DNA from: Gammaproteobacteria bacterium
GTDB taxonomy: Bacteria; Pseudomonadota; Gammaproteobacteria; Pseudomonadales; Azotimanducaceae
Direction: 5' to 3'
Assembly: GCA_009840305.1 (NCBI GenBank)
Contig: VXNY01000024.1
Location: 310,001-374,000, forward strand
DNA length: 64,000 nucleotides
Under the pieces are notes generated by a model. That model was not told where the DNA came from. It did no database searches and saw only the letters and a program-made list of their open reading frames with translations. Position numbers and translations under genes: made by a program. How positions within the stretch are numbered: the stretch's first letter is position 1; each line of letters opens with the position of its first letter. This document shows positions 8,431 to 17,236 of the stretch, piece after piece.

Positions 8431-9462
8431 TTACCGGGGGAAGTCTAACATTCGTTGCAACGGGATCATAGCACGTTCTCCCATCGCTGGATCTACATGA
8501 ATTTCGTTGTCGAAATTTTCTAAGCTGTGCTTTAGTGTCTTGAGTTCGTTCATAGCCATCCAAGGACAATGTGCGCAGCTCTTACAGGTAGCGCCATCCC
8601 CAGCGGTCGGGGCTTCAATAAAACGCTTTTGCGGTTCTGCGCGGCGTAATTGGTGAAACAGACCACGATCGGTCGCGACGATAAAGACATTCTGTGGAAG
8701 CTCTGAAGCAGCTCGCAATATTTGACTCGTCGAACCAACGACATCCGCTAATTCGATCACCGACGATGGAGATTCGGGATGTACCAAGATTCCCGCGTCT
8801 GGATAGACCTTTTTCATATCCAACAGAGCTTGATGCTTGAACTCTTCATGCACCACACAAGCACCCGACCAAAGCAACATGTCCGCTTTAGTTTTTTGTT
8901 GGATGTAATGTCCAAGGTGTTTGTCTGGAGCCCACAAGATTTGTTCTCCTTGAGTCTTCAGATGCTCGACAATTTTGTGACCAACACTAGAAGTTACAAC
9001 CCAATCTGATAAAGCTTTCACGGCTACAGATGTGTTGGCGTACACGACGACTGTACGGTCGGAGTGTTCTTCACAAAAAGCTCTAAATTCATCTGGGGGA
9101 CAACCTAAATCGAGGGAACACTCAGCTTTAAGAGTAGGCATCAAGACTGTTTTCTCTGGAGACAATACCTTTGCGGTCTCGCCCATGAATCGAACCCCAG
9201 ACACCACGAGCACAGGAGCCGGGTGATCACGACCAAATCTTGCCATCTCCAACGAGTCCGAGACACACCCTCCAGTTTCATGAGCTATATCTTGAACATC
9301 ACCGTCGACATAGTAGTGTGCGACGAGAACAGCATTGCGCTTGTTTAACAATTCCGTTATCTCGTGCTTCAACCGTACGACTTGGTCTTTGGACAAGTCT
9401 TCTGGTTTGAAATTTGGAACGTCCTCTAGAGCGAGCGTGTAGTCTTTAGCTATTTCCAGCAT
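8431..9462 (-). CDS. nadA: Quinolinate synthase A
   Basis: NadA condenses iminoaspartate with dihydroxyacetone phosphate to make quinolinate for de novo NAD synthesis, using a [4Fe-4S] cluster. The protein has the three pseudo-repeated domains of the family, the [10 protein letters not shown] motif (48-57) and cysteines at 115, 202 and 299 in the positions of the cluster ligands. The C-terminal CKSCAHC motif (293-299) is intact. Length, 343 residues, is typical. It is convergent with bepA with only 14 bases between stops, and monocistronic here; nadB is not in the window. Confidence 0.97.
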   Translation of the reverse strand: MLEIAKDYTLALEDVPNFKPEDLSKDQVVRLKHEITELLNKRNAVLVAHYYVDGDVQDIAHETGGCVSDSLEMARFGRDHPAPVLVVSGVRFMGETAKVLSPEKTVLMPTLKAECSLDLGCPPDEFRAFCEEHSDRTVVVYANTSVAVKALSDWVVTSSVGHKIVEHLKTQGEQILWAPDKHLGHYIQQKTKADMLLWSGACVVHEEFKHQALLDMKKVYPDAGILVHPESPSSVIELADVVGSTSQILRAASELPQNVFIVATDRGLFHQLRRAEPQKRFIEAPTAGDGATCKSCAHCPWMAMNELKTLKHSLENFDNEIHVDPAMGERAMIPLQRMLDFPR

Positions 9463-9548
9463 TCGATGTCTCTATGCTCCGCAGACGAACGATTCGGTAG
9501 GATTCATGGTGTAAATTTTAATTTTTAGTCCCTACTGCTATTGAGATT

Positions 9549-9578
9549 GCTGAACAATTTTCCATAAAATTGTTCAGC
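9549..9578. repeat. Perfect 13-bp inverted repeat with 4-base loop upstream of the DNA methyltransferase
   Basis: GCTGAACAATTTT (9549-9561) is mirrored exactly by AAAATTGTTCAGC (9566-9578) around the loop CCAT. It ends 14 bases before the ATG of the methyltransferase gene. There is no T run on either side, so it is not a typical intrinsic terminator. As DNA it could bind a dimeric regulator; as RNA it could fold beside the ribosome binding region. Confidence 0.85.
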
Positions 9579-9592
9579 CAAATGGACTCCTC

Positions 9593-10420
9593 ATGGGACA
9601 ACTGTATATTATGACTGCCCTTTCGGTTGTAAAACACGACACTGTTGTTTTGGACACGGACGGAATTACTTTGTACAACGGAGACTTCTTGAGACTCGAT
9701 GGAATCGAGTCGCAGTCTATTGATTTGATTGTTACTTCGCCGCCCTATAACATCGACGTCGAATATGGTTCCACGAACGATAACCTTTCCTATGACGAGT
9801 ACCTAAATTTCTCAGATGAATGGTTACGTAAATGCTACGACCTATGTCGGTTTGATGGTCGATTGTGTCTCAACATACCACTTGACAAAAACAAGGGCGG
9901 ACAGCAATCGGTATGTGCAGATTTCACGACCATCGCCAAGAGTATCGGCTGGCGCTATCACTCTTCGATTATTTGGAACGAAGGAAACGTGTCTCGGCGC
10001 ACTGCTTGGGGATCTTGGTTGTCAGCGTCCGCTCCTTACGTGATTGCACCCGTAGAAACAATTGTCGTTTTGTACAAAGAATCATGGAAAAAGACTAGAG
10101 GTGAAAGAAAGAGCGACATTGAACGGCAAGAGTTCATCGACTGGACAAACGGACTGTGGACGTTCAACGGACAAAGTAAAAAGGGTGCCGGGGGGCACCC
10201 AACAGCATTCCCGCTCGAATTGCCGAAACGATGTATCAAACTGTTCAGCTTTGTTGGAGACACTATTTTTGACCCGTTCGTTGGCAGCGGCTCATCTTTA
10301 ATCGCCGCTAGTACTCTAGGGCGAAGAGGAATTGGCGTCGAAATAGACTCCAATTACTGCCAGATTGCGTTGAACCGGTTAGAAAAAGAAGCGAGTGTAT
10401 ACCACGGACGCATTCTATGA
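9593..10420 (+). CDS. Site-specific DNA methyltransferase (TSPPY type), orphan
   Basis: The 275-residue protein has the catalytic motif TSPPYN (48-53) followed, near the C-terminus, by the SAM-binding motif DPFVGSGS (227-234). Catalytic motif first and SAM motif last is the beta-class order. The TSPPY form is most often seen in N4-cytosine enzymes but also in some N6-adenine enzymes, so the target base is not settled. A GGHPTAFP segment (about 200-207) just before the SAM half is typical of the family. No restriction endonuclease lies nearby, so it looks like a solitary regulatory or epigenetic methyltransferase. The ATG at 9593 has only a weak ribosome binding site; ATG 9611 is an alternative. 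Confidence 0.88.
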   Translation: MGQLYIMTALSVVKHDTVVLDTDGITLYNGDFLRLDGIESQSIDLIVTSPPYNIDVEYGSTNDNLSYDEYLNFSDEWLRKCYDLCRFDGRLCLNIPLDKNKGGQQSVCADFTTIAKSIGWRYHSSIIWNEGNVSRRTAWGSWLSASAPYVIAPVETIVVLYKESWKKTRGERKSDIERQEFIDWTNGLWTFNGQSKKGAGGHPTAFPLELPKRCIKLFSFVGDTIFDPFVGSGSSLIAASTLGRRGIGVEIDSNYCQIALNRLEKEASVYHGRIL

Positions 10421-10537
10421 GCGAGACACTGTGTAAAAAGGACTTCTTCGATAGAATTTGCCCAGACAATCGCCCTTGTCCGTGACGCAACTCAAGGATT
10501 CGTTTTCAGATGGACAAGTCAGTTCTGAAGTGTAAGT

Positions 10538-10565
10538 TTGATACGCGACGACTGTTTGATACTAT
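10538..10565 (+). promoter_or_regulatory. Candidate sigma70 promoter of the SDR gene
   Basis: TTGATA (10538-10543) and TACTAT (10560-10565) are separated by 16 bases, and a 15-base palindrome begins five bases downstream, where transcription should start. The SDR start codon is about 90 bases further on. Confidence 0.45.
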
Positions 10566-10570
10566 AAACC

Positions 10571-10585
10571 GTGTTCAGTGAACAC
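10571..10585. promoter_or_regulatory. 15-base perfect palindrome (operator candidate) at the predicted transcription start
   Basis: GTGTTCA and TGAACAC form an exact inverted repeat around a central G. It overlaps the +1 region expected from the promoter at 10538-10565, the usual place for a repressor site of the TetR or GntR kind. No regulator gene is adjacent, so the binding protein is unknown. Confidence 0.55.
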
Positions 10586-10657
10586 TCCGAGGCACAGGGC
10601 TTGAGCCTCTTTTGATCATTTAACTTTCACAAATTTTTAATTAACAAGGAGACTATC

Positions 10658-11536
10658 TTGGGACTATTGGATGGAAAAGTAGTTGTCATAACCGGAGCTG
10701 GTGGTGGTTTAGGACGTGAATATGCATTGTTGCTCGCGAAAGAAGGGGCAAATATCGTAGTGAACGACTTGGGTGGTGCGCGAGACGGTACTGGTGGTAA
10801 CCAGAGCATGGCTGATTCAGTAGTCGAAGAAATCGTACAAGCTGGAGGTCGCGCAGTCGCAAACTATGGGAGCGTTGCAGATAAGAGCGATGCTCAACAA
10901 ATGATCCAGGATGGCGTCGAAAACTTCGGAAAGATCGACATTCTGATAGCAAACGCCGGCATCCTGCGCGATAAGACTTTTAAAAACATGACCGATGAGA
11001 TGTGGGATACGGTGATGGACGTTCACCTCAAAGGTACATACTTCACGGTGAAAGCTGCCTACGACCAAATGTTAGCACAAGGTCATGGCGGTCGGATTCT
11101 GATGACAAGTTCGACGTCTGGTCTGTTCGGCAATTTTGGTCAAACCAATTATGGCGCTGCAAAAGCCGGAATCGCCGGCTTGGCGCGTAGCTTGTACCTA
11201 GAAGGGAGCAAGTACGGCGTAAACGTCAACGTAATTGCACCGACCGCGTGGTCAAGGTTAACCGAAGACATTTTCGATGAGGCAGTCAAAGATCAACTAG
11301 CTCCCGAGAAAGTCGCACCGATGGTAGTATGGTTGTGTACTGATGCAGCGAAGGACATTACCGGTCGAACATGGCTCGTCGCTGGAAACAGAGTGGCTCT
11401 ACTGAGTTGGAATCTACAACCGTTAGCAGTCAAAGATGAAGAGCAAGGACCGTGGGACCTTGACGAGTTGGGTAAGCACATTCTCCATTCGCAAGAATCT
11501 TGGCCGGCGATCAATCCATTGTTAGCACTGAAGTAA
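10658..11536 (+). CDS. SDR-family dehydrogenase related to peroxisomal-type 3-hydroxyacyl-CoA dehydrogenase
   Basis: Translation starts at TTG 10658, placed by a clear AAGGAG (10646-10651) six bases upstream. The Rossmann motif TGAGGGLG (12-19), NAG (99-101), a Ser pair at 151-152, Tyr165 and Lys169 make a complete classical SDR active site. The pattern VVNDLGG followed by ARDGTGG and a long stretch before NAG resembles the (3R)-hydroxyacyl-CoA dehydrogenase domain of multifunctional enzyme type 2, so a role in fatty-acid or sterol side-chain oxidation is plausible. It stands alone behind its own promoter and operator candidate. The substrate is inferred from family resemblance only. Confidence 0.88.
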   Translation: MGLLDGKVVVITGAGGGLGREYALLLAKEGANIVVNDLGGARDGTGGNQSMADSVVEEIVQAGGRAVANYGSVADKSDAQQMIQDGVENFGKIDILIANAGILRDKTFKNMTDEMWDTVMDVHLKGTYFTVKAAYDQMLAQGHGGRILMTSSTSGLFGNFGQTNYGAAKAGIAGLARSLYLEGSKYGVNVNVIAPTAWSRLTEDIFDEAVKDQLAPEKVAPMVVWLCTDAAKDITGRTWLVAGNRVALLSWNLQPLAVKDEEQGPWDLDELGKHILHSQESWPAINPLLALK

Positions 11537-11595
11537 CTACGTGATCTGATATCAGTGGGAACTTCGATTCCGCAGCCACAATGTAACAAGACACG

Positions 11596-12825
11596 TTACT
11601 TAGTGATGGTGCGATGTGCGCCAACACCGAAAACCGCAAGGGCAATGGTCAATACTAAGAGTCCGCCGGCAAAGGAAAATGCGAAGTCGATTCCCATTGC
11701 ATCCGCTAACATTCCCAACGGCAACGCGCTGAATGGCATCATACCGTGAGCTATCATGTCTATGCTCATGATGCGTCCCAACAAACTAGTTCGGACATGA
11801 CTCTGCAATAAGGAGCGATTTAACGCCATGGCGGCACCGGCGAACCAACCGATTAGACCCCACAACACAAACGCCAGCCACATCCTACTTGTAAATCCAA
11901 GAATAAAAATCAGTGCTCCCCAGGAAATTTGAAGTCCAATTAGCCATAGACCCTGACGGCGAATGTCACTCGCCCATACGACCGTGAATGATCCAATGAT
12001 CGAACCAATCCCCAGAGTTGCTAATAGGAATCCATACTCCCTGGCACTTCCCTGTAATACACTCTCGTTGAATGCAGGTAAAAATGTATTTAAAGAGTGT
12101 CCAAACATATAGGCAAATACAGACAAAAGTACTAACGAAAAAACGATCCGTTTGTGTACAAAAAACTCGGCTACCTCGTACAAATCTCGCTTGAGACTAG
12201 ACTCATTAGAAGCTTCTGTTGCTTTACCTGGAACAGTGATAGTCATCGAGATCAATGAAGCCAGGAGATAGAGACTCGCAATAACAAGGAAAACGATTCC
12301 CACTGCAAGTTCGCTACTTTGGTCCCCCGCAGCAATCCAGTAGATCAGCAAACCAGCTAATGCGGGTCCACCAACTCGTGAAATATTCACCGCAGTGGCA
12401 CTGAGCGCGAGTGCAGAGAAAACCACGTCTTGCTTGACTACATGCGGAACAATAGCCTGTCGCGCGGGAAACGACAGTGCCAGAATAGATCCATTCAAGA
12501 TGCCAAAGAATATAAAGTGAGCGAATGCAATTCGATTTCCTAGTATTAAAAGTCCCATGACCATCGTAGCTCCCGCGTTGAGGGCATGCGCGACAACGAT
12601 TATCGTTCTCTTTGCGATGCGGTCCGCCAATACTCCACCAGGAAGCGAAAGAAATATCTGTGGAAGAGTGAATGCCATAAGCACCCATGCCAAGTCACTA
12701 TTCGACTGGTTAATGTCGTAGACGTACCAACCCCGAGCAACATACTGCATATTCATGGCCAGTGCGGTGGCTAGAGTACCAATCCAGACTCGAGCGTAAT
12801 TGACCGACAAAAAGAGCTTTCGCAT
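11596..12825 (-). CDS. MFS transporter (EntS-like, MFS_3 group)
   Basis: A 409-residue protein with about twelve hydrophobic helices and the MFS loop motif around GGVLADRIAKR (about 58-68). The second half begins near residue 215 after a charged cytoplasmic loop. The sequence is like the MFS_3/EntS exporters, which carry siderophores or drugs, but the substrate cannot be assigned. It is convergent with the SDR gene and appears monocistronic. Confidence 0.85.
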   Translation of the reverse strand: MRKLFLSVNYARVWIGTLATALAMNMQYVARGWYVYDINQSNSDLAWVLMAFTLPQIFLSLPGGVLADRIAKRTIIVVAHALNAGATMVMGLLILGNRIAFAHFIFFGILNGSILALSFPARQAIVPHVVKQDVVFSALALSATAVNISRVGGPALAGLLIYWIAAGDQSSELAVGIVFLVIASLYLLASLISMTITVPGKATEASNESSLKRDLYEVAEFFVHKRIVFSLVLLSVFAYMFGHSLNTFLPAFNESVLQGSAREYGFLLATLGIGSIIGSFTVVWASDIRRQGLWLIGLQISWGALIFILGFTSRMWLAFVLWGLIGWFAGAAMALNRSLLQSHVRTSLLGRIMSIDMIAHGMMPFSALPLGMLADAMGIDFAFSFAGGLLVLTIALAVFGVGAHRTITK

Positions 12826-13148
12826 TGCAAAAAATTAAAGCAAAAAACTGTATTTGAAGCGGGCTAAAGACGGATACTAAGCTAGTTCGGTTTTCTACTA
12901 ACCAACCGTACTAAATCAGAGTCCTCATACCGACAACCACCGTTCGGACACGTCGATTCAATCGATCGACGAGGGATCCGAAAATTGTTTCAAATTCACG
13001 TTGGTTTGGCTTCGTTTACCTCTTCAATCCATTCCGTGGGATCAAAACAGACTGAAAAAAACTTCCGACTCTCCAAAAATTTATACCAAACAACGATCTC
13101 ATTCAACCTGACTTAAGTACTCAAACAAAACAATCTTCTGATTGTCTC
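12826..13148. other. Gene-poor intergenic stretch
   Basis: No convincing coding frame or RNA gene is seen. It should contain the promoter of the MFS gene at its left end (minus strand). A 7-bp inverted repeat, CGTCGAT/ATCGACG with a 7-base loop, lies at 12951-12971. Confidence 0.6.
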
Positions 13149-13865
13149 CTAAGTACTATCATCACTCACAATGGATGTCGTGAGCGAAGCTCTCGGCCAC
13201 CAAAGAAGTGTCAAGTAATAAACCAGGATGAGGGTCAATAGAAAACCACCTCCTACCATCGTATATTGCAGCCCAACAGTGGGTTCTTCATAAATCTCTG
13301 CGGCGGAAAAACCTCCGAATACAAATAGCAGTGTACCGAAACAAAATGCTAGTGCCAAAGTGAGAAATATAGTGAGACACGTTATACACGTACACTTGAA
13401 TGGCTTTTCGACTGCACATAGGATCCCACGAAGTAATGCAGAAAAGTAGCTCGACCTAATTTTTTCGAAGGTCGCATAACGGGTTCGTAGTCTACCAAAA
13501 ACAAAGACCCCACTCCAAGTAAGCGCGACTCCCGTGGCGATGAATGTGAGTCTACCAAAAGTCCAAAACGCATCGTTTCGTTGGATTCCCAAGAGATTTT
13601 CTTTAATCTGCCAAAAAAGCGCTTGCAAACCGACTGGCAAAACCACAAAACAAAGACCACACCATGCTAGAAACAATGCAACTACTCGAAAATCATTCGT
13701 TACGGCAACACCGCTAGTCCATATGGCGTGCTGCACCCGCGCAAACATTACGAGTGGAAAGATGAGCACAGACAAAAACAACGGAGTCAAAGGACCCCAA
13801 ATGACTGTTGCGAGTGCAAAAAACACTAGGACAAGCAATATCTGAATACCAATCCACAATCGCAT
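13149..13865 (-). CDS. Unknown polytopic membrane protein
   Basis: I do not recognise this protein. The 238 residues contain about five or six hydrophobic segments: two near the N-terminus (about 3-45), then about 60-85, 105-130, 160-190 and 205-230. Short basic loops lie between them, which predicts an inner-membrane protein. No catalytic or transport motif is visible. The frame is long, starts with ATG and its composition fits a membrane protein, so it is likely real. It stands alone between two gene-poor stretches. Confidence 0.6.
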   Translation of the reverse strand: MRLWIGIQILLVLVFFALATVIWGPLTPLFLSVLIFPLVMFARVQHAIWTSGVAVTNDFRVVALFLAWCGLCFVVLPVGLQALFWQIKENLLGIQRNDAFWTFGRLTFIATGVALTWSGVFVFGRLRTRYATFEKIRSSYFSALLRGILCAVEKPFKCTCITCLTIFLTLALAFCFGTLLFVFGGFSAAEIYEEPTVGLQYTMVGGGFLLTLILVYYLTLLWWPRASLTTSIVSDDST

Positions 13866-14385
13866 TAGTTGTTGTCCTCCGCTTGGACGGACTATCGAAT
13901 AATCTATTAGCTTAGAAGTTGAACGCCTTGTAAAGTAACTAACGAGGATCTACAGAAAACATCGGGACTAAATGATATCTATAACGAAATTTTTATGCAG
14001 TTTGACAGCGACTTGCGCCGATCTATGACGTGGTGAGATGCAACTTGAGACGTCTAATGAACAATTTCGTTCGTCATCGTATAGTGGAGTACTGGGAGAA
14101 AAAAGAGTTCAGCGCGGAACTTAGTTCCCAGTTATGGCTCGAAGGGTTCGCTCAATCTGAGTTGAATTCAATTTCAATACACCGACACAACACGATGGGG
14201 TTCAGTTTACGAGTCGAACAGATTTCAGTGTAGAAAAACAAATCACTATCGTTTTCTATAAAGTGGTGACGATAGACGACGCTCGCAAAGAATCTACAAG
14301 CGATCAACAGAAAAATCGATTGACGGATTCGGTTAACTCTTGCGTAATCGCTAAGAACTTCACCTAAAATACGCCATTCTGAAAT
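13866..14385. other. Gene-poor region upstream of tRNA-Lys
   Basis: About 520 bases without a supported gene. An open frame at 14030-14233 lacks a ribosome binding site and recognisable content. Weak promoter-like pairs for the tRNA lie near the right end: TTGCGT (14340-14345) with TAAAAT (14365-14370) at a long 19-base spacing, and a TTGACG shortly before. Confidence 0.6.
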
Positions 14386-14461
14386 GGGTCGTTAGCTCAG
14401 CTGGTAGAGCACCGGGCTTTTAACCCGTGAGTCCTGGGTTCGAGTCCCAGACGACCCACCA
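14386..14461 (+). tRNA. tRNA-Lys (anticodon TTT)
   Basis: A complete cloverleaf: acceptor GGGTCGT/ACGACCC, D arm with AGCTCAGCTGGTAGAGC, anticodon loop CTTTTAA (anticodon TTT), T arm GGTTCGAGTCC, discriminator A and encoded CCA (14459-14461). It lies just past the end of the tol-pal-cpoB operon, on the opposite strand. A tRNA-Lys near this operon is common in Pseudomonas-type genomes. Confidence 0.98.
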
Positions 14462-14495
14462 CTCTCTTACACAGCAGCTGATCTAGCCTGTAGGA

Positions 14496-15287
14496 TCACT
14501 CAGTAGACTCTTCGTCGTTTTCGGCTTCTCGTAGCGTTGTCGCGTACTCTTTCGCCAATCGAGCAGCACTCGTACCTGGATACTCCTGTACAACCTCGTC
14601 CAAATAGTCCAGTGCGGTTGAGCTGTCCCCAAGTTCGTCGTAGATGGTCCCTAACTTGTACTTCGCCTCACCAACTTTCGCGTGTTCTGGGTGTAAGCGA
14701 ATAAGTTGCACAAAATTCTGTCTGGCTTCCTCTAGTTCCTTCGGGTCCTTTGTTCTATACAGTTCGCCCAAGTAATAAAAACCCATCGGTACGTGATTTC
14801 CATTTGGATATGTTTCGATCATCTCATTTAGAACAGAAATTGCTTCGTCATACTCCTGCTCCCCGATGTGGTTGACTGCTGTTCGATACATCCCACCCTC
14901 GGTGCTGCGATCTGGATCAAGTACATCCACATCGCCTGATTGCAATGTAGCTTGACCCGACAACGCGCGAACGCGCTCGTCGAGGTCCGTATATCGCTCG
15001 CGGTTTTCTTGGCGCATCTTATCGAGCTCATATTCCAGCGTTTCGATGCGGCCAACCAAAGTACGATTCTCACTCTCGAGATCGTTTAATTTTTTAAAGA
15101 GGATGGTGAGATTGAGATTGCTGTTTTCTGGATTCTCAGATTCTGTCGTACCGGCTTCATCCTGATCAACTTCAGTACTATTGTCCTCATCCAAGAAGTT
15201 GTCTACCTGGGCAAACGTCACACCACAGGAAAGAATTGTGGCGCACATTCCAGCAACCCAATATCGAGGTGACTGCCGACCTATCAT
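14496..15287 (-). CDS. cpoB: Tol-Pal system protein CpoB (YbgF)
   Basis: The 263-residue protein has a signal peptide (about 1-26), a low-complexity acidic stretch (30-55), a trimerising coiled coil (about 60-105) and TPR repeats (about 135-255). This is the CpoB/YbgF layout. CpoB is periplasmic, interacts with TolA and coordinates PBP1B activity with outer-membrane constriction. It is the last gene of the tolQRAB-pal operon. Confidence 0.93.
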   Translation of the reverse strand: MIGRQSPRYWVAGMCATILSCGVTFAQVDNFLDEDNSTEVDQDEAGTTESENPENSNLNLTILFKKLNDLESENRTLVGRIETLEYELDKMRQENRERYTDLDERVRALSGQATLQSGDVDVLDPDRSTEGGMYRTAVNHIGEQEYDEAISVLNEMIETYPNGNHVPMGFYYLGELYRTKDPKELEEARQNFVQLIRLHPEHAKVGEAKYKLGTIYDELGDSSTALDYLDEVVQEYPGTSAARLAKEYATTLREAENDEESTE

Positions 15288-15319
15288 GGTTTGTCTCGCG
15301 ACCTCGCGCGAACCCGTTG

Positions 15320-15916
15320 TTATCTAATATCAATCACCGCGCGGCGGTTCTTTGCCCAAGCGGCTTCAGTACTCGCAGTGTCGAGGGGAACTTCTTCACC
15401 GAAGGTTGCAGTAGTAATTTGTGATGCGCGAACTCCAGCTGACATCAGAAAGTCTGCGACTGCTTTTGCTCTGCGCTCACCTAGAGCTAAGTTGTACTCT
15501 CGAGTTCCACGTTCATCACAGTGTCCACTGATGGTCGCATTTCGGTCACGGTGTTCAACGAGTCTCTTGGCTATCTGTTGTAACCTTGTGAAGTCCGCAG
15601 TTGATATGTCAGACTTGTCAAATTCAAAGTTAAAAGTCGTGTTGATTGCTTTACCATCGTCGTCCGTCGGTACCAAGACTTCATTACCTTCTTCGTCGGT
15701 ACCCGCTACGAAATCTGGCGGATCTTCAGGTTCGGGTTCTTCCGGTGGTGGTGGCGGCGGTGGTGGCGGCGGTGGTGGCGCTGGCGCTACCTCACCTGGA
15801 TCTGTAGTGCCGTCTGCAGTGTCGGTATCAGCACCGCAGGGTAGTAAAGCACATGAAGAAAGCAATACCGCTAGAACACCTAACAGTAGCCATGTCGTAA
15901 GCTTATTGGCTTCCAT
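15320..15916 (-). CDS. pal: Peptidoglycan-associated lipoprotein Pal
   Basis: The ATG at 15916 is chosen because GGAG stands nine bases upstream and the product then starts with a lipoprotein signal ending LLSSC. After acylation at Cys comes an acidic linker with twelve consecutive prolines and a Glu/Pro tail, then an OmpA C-terminal peptidoglycan-binding domain (about 80-198) with DERGTREYN and the R-A-x-A-V-x-D-x-L motif. Pal anchors the outer membrane to peptidoglycan and binds TolB. The polyproline run is unusual and should make ribosomes depend on EF-P. Confidence 0.95.
   Translation of the reverse strand: MEANKLTTWLLLGVLAVLLSSCALLPCGADTDTADGTTDPGEVAPAPPPPPPPPPPPPEEPEPEDPPDFVAGTDEEGNEVLVPTDDDGKAINTTFNFEFDKSDISTADFTRLQQIAKRLVEHRDRNATISGHCDERGTREYNLALGERRAKAVADFLMSAGVRASQITTATFGEEVPLDTASTEAAWAKNRRAVIDIR
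15744..15779. repeat. GGN12 microsatellite-like tract encoding twelve prolines in Pal
   Basis: Twelve uninterrupted GGT/GGC triplets on the plus strand (CCN on the coding strand) with a sub-pattern of GGTGGTGGC blocks. A tract like this can gain or lose triplets by slippage without breaking the reading frame. Confidence 0.9.
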
Positions 15917-15934
15917 GCAAAAATACTCCAATAG

Positions 15935-17236
15935 TTATAGTTGTTGAAAAGTTAAGGTCGTCGACAAAAAGGGTGACCAAGCAGGTTCCTGAACGTCGCC
16001 TTCAGAAGACGGCAGCCTGAACTCCACCTGTCCATCAACCGAGACAATTCCTAATATCCCTTTACCCTGCTCTTTCGTCGCGAAAATTATCATCGATCCA
16101 TTCGGAGCAACTGACGGTGATTCATCTAGTACGTTCTTCGTCAATACGATGTTGTCACCAGAATTATCCAAAGCAGTCCAAACAATATGATAAGTACGAT
16201 CGATGCGATGCACAAACAACATGTGCTTGCCATCGGGTAATATTCTCGGACGCGCGTTGTAATCGCCTTGATATGTCAATCTTTTCGATTTCAAAGAATC
16301 AATGTTGATCCGATAAATCTGAGGGTTGCCACTGCGATCCGACATAAAAACAATCTCTTCACCATCCAAGGCCCACACGGGCTCGGTGTCGATCGCACGG
16401 TGTGTGGTGATGCGTTTGAATTTACGAGTAGCAATGTCCATGATGTAGATCTCTGGATTACCATCTCGCGACAAGCTCATAGCAAGACGTTTACCATCAG
16501 GCGAGAATTCTGGTGAACTATTGATGCCTTCAAACGCGGCAACCACTTCTCTTTCTCCTGAGTAGATTTCATGTACAACGATATTGGGAGTCCCAGTTTC
16601 AAAAGAGACATACGCGATCGTCTCTCCGTCGGGAGCCCATGTAGGGGACATAATGGGTTGAAGCGACTCTAGTACCCGTTGCGCGTTTTCGCCATCTGAA
16701 TCGGCAATCTCTAGACGCCAACTGGGGGTTGCGGTCCCGCGACCCTCCACCAGAACATACATAACTTTTGTCGAAAATGCACCTGGTATATCCGTGATCC
16801 CCTCAAACACTTTGTCCGCAACCATGTGTGCAATTTCACGGTGTTGGCTTGTTACGCCTGAAACTTTACCGGCGATCAGTTTACGCTCCAAACTCACATC
16901 AAATGCGTAGAAAGTAGCGGTTAACTCATCCTCTTCCTGTTCGATCTGGCCAATGACAACGTAGTCCGTTCCTAGCACTCTCCAGTCGCGGAAATTCACT
17001 TCATTGGGTGTTTGTGGCAAGGAAAGCATGTCCTCAGCGGCAATCGGCGCGAACTGCCCACTACGATAGAGATCGAACTCGACAATCGAAGCCATATCTT
17101 TCACACCTTCAGGTGTGCCGAATGGTACGACGGCAATCTTACTTGCTTTGTCATTACCCTGTGTAATGACAATTTCTAACGGTAGGACCGGGAGCGCAAC
17201 TAGGAGTAGTAGGAAGCCGAGAGTTACACGATTCAC
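15935..17236 (-). CDS. tolB: Tol-Pal system beta-propeller protein TolB
   Basis: A 433-residue periplasmic protein with a cleavable signal peptide (about 1-19), an N-terminal alpha/beta domain (about 20-155) and a six-bladed propeller of WD40/PD40-type repeats such as SPTWAPDGE, SPEFSPDGKRLAM and EPVWALDGE (about 160-430). TolB binds Pal and the TolA C-terminal domain. Its start overlaps the tolA stop by four bases. Confidence 0.97.
   Translation of the reverse strand: MNRVTLGFLLLLVALPVLPLEIVITQGNDKASKIAVVPFGTPEGVKDMASIVEFDLYRSGQFAPIAAEDMLSLPQTPNEVNFRDWRVLGTDYVVIGQIEQEEDELTATFYAFDVSLERKLIAGKVSGVTSQHREIAHMVADKVFEGITDIPGAFSTKVMYVLVEGRGTATPSWRLEIADSDGENAQRVLESLQPIMSPTWAPDGETIAYVSFETGTPNIVVHEIYSGEREVVAAFEGINSSPEFSPDGKRLAMSLSRDGNPEIYIMDIATRKFKRITTHRAIDTEPVWALDGEEIVFMSDRSGNPQIYRINIDSLKSKRLTYQGDYNARPRILPDGKHMLFVHRIDRTYHIVWTALDNSGDNIVLTKNVLDESPSVAPNGSMIIFATKEQGKGILGIVSVDGQVEFRLPSSEGDVQEPAWSPFLSTTLTFQQL

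Noticed and set aside
14030-14233. 67-codon plus-strand ORF in the gene-poor region before tRNA-Lys
   Set aside because: No ribosome binding site, no recognisable motif, and a composition unlike the neighbouring genes; best treated as chance.
15291-15947. 218-codon plus-strand ORF opposite pal
   Set aside because: It is the antisense shadow of the pal gene; its Gly-rich part simply reflects the proline codon tract.
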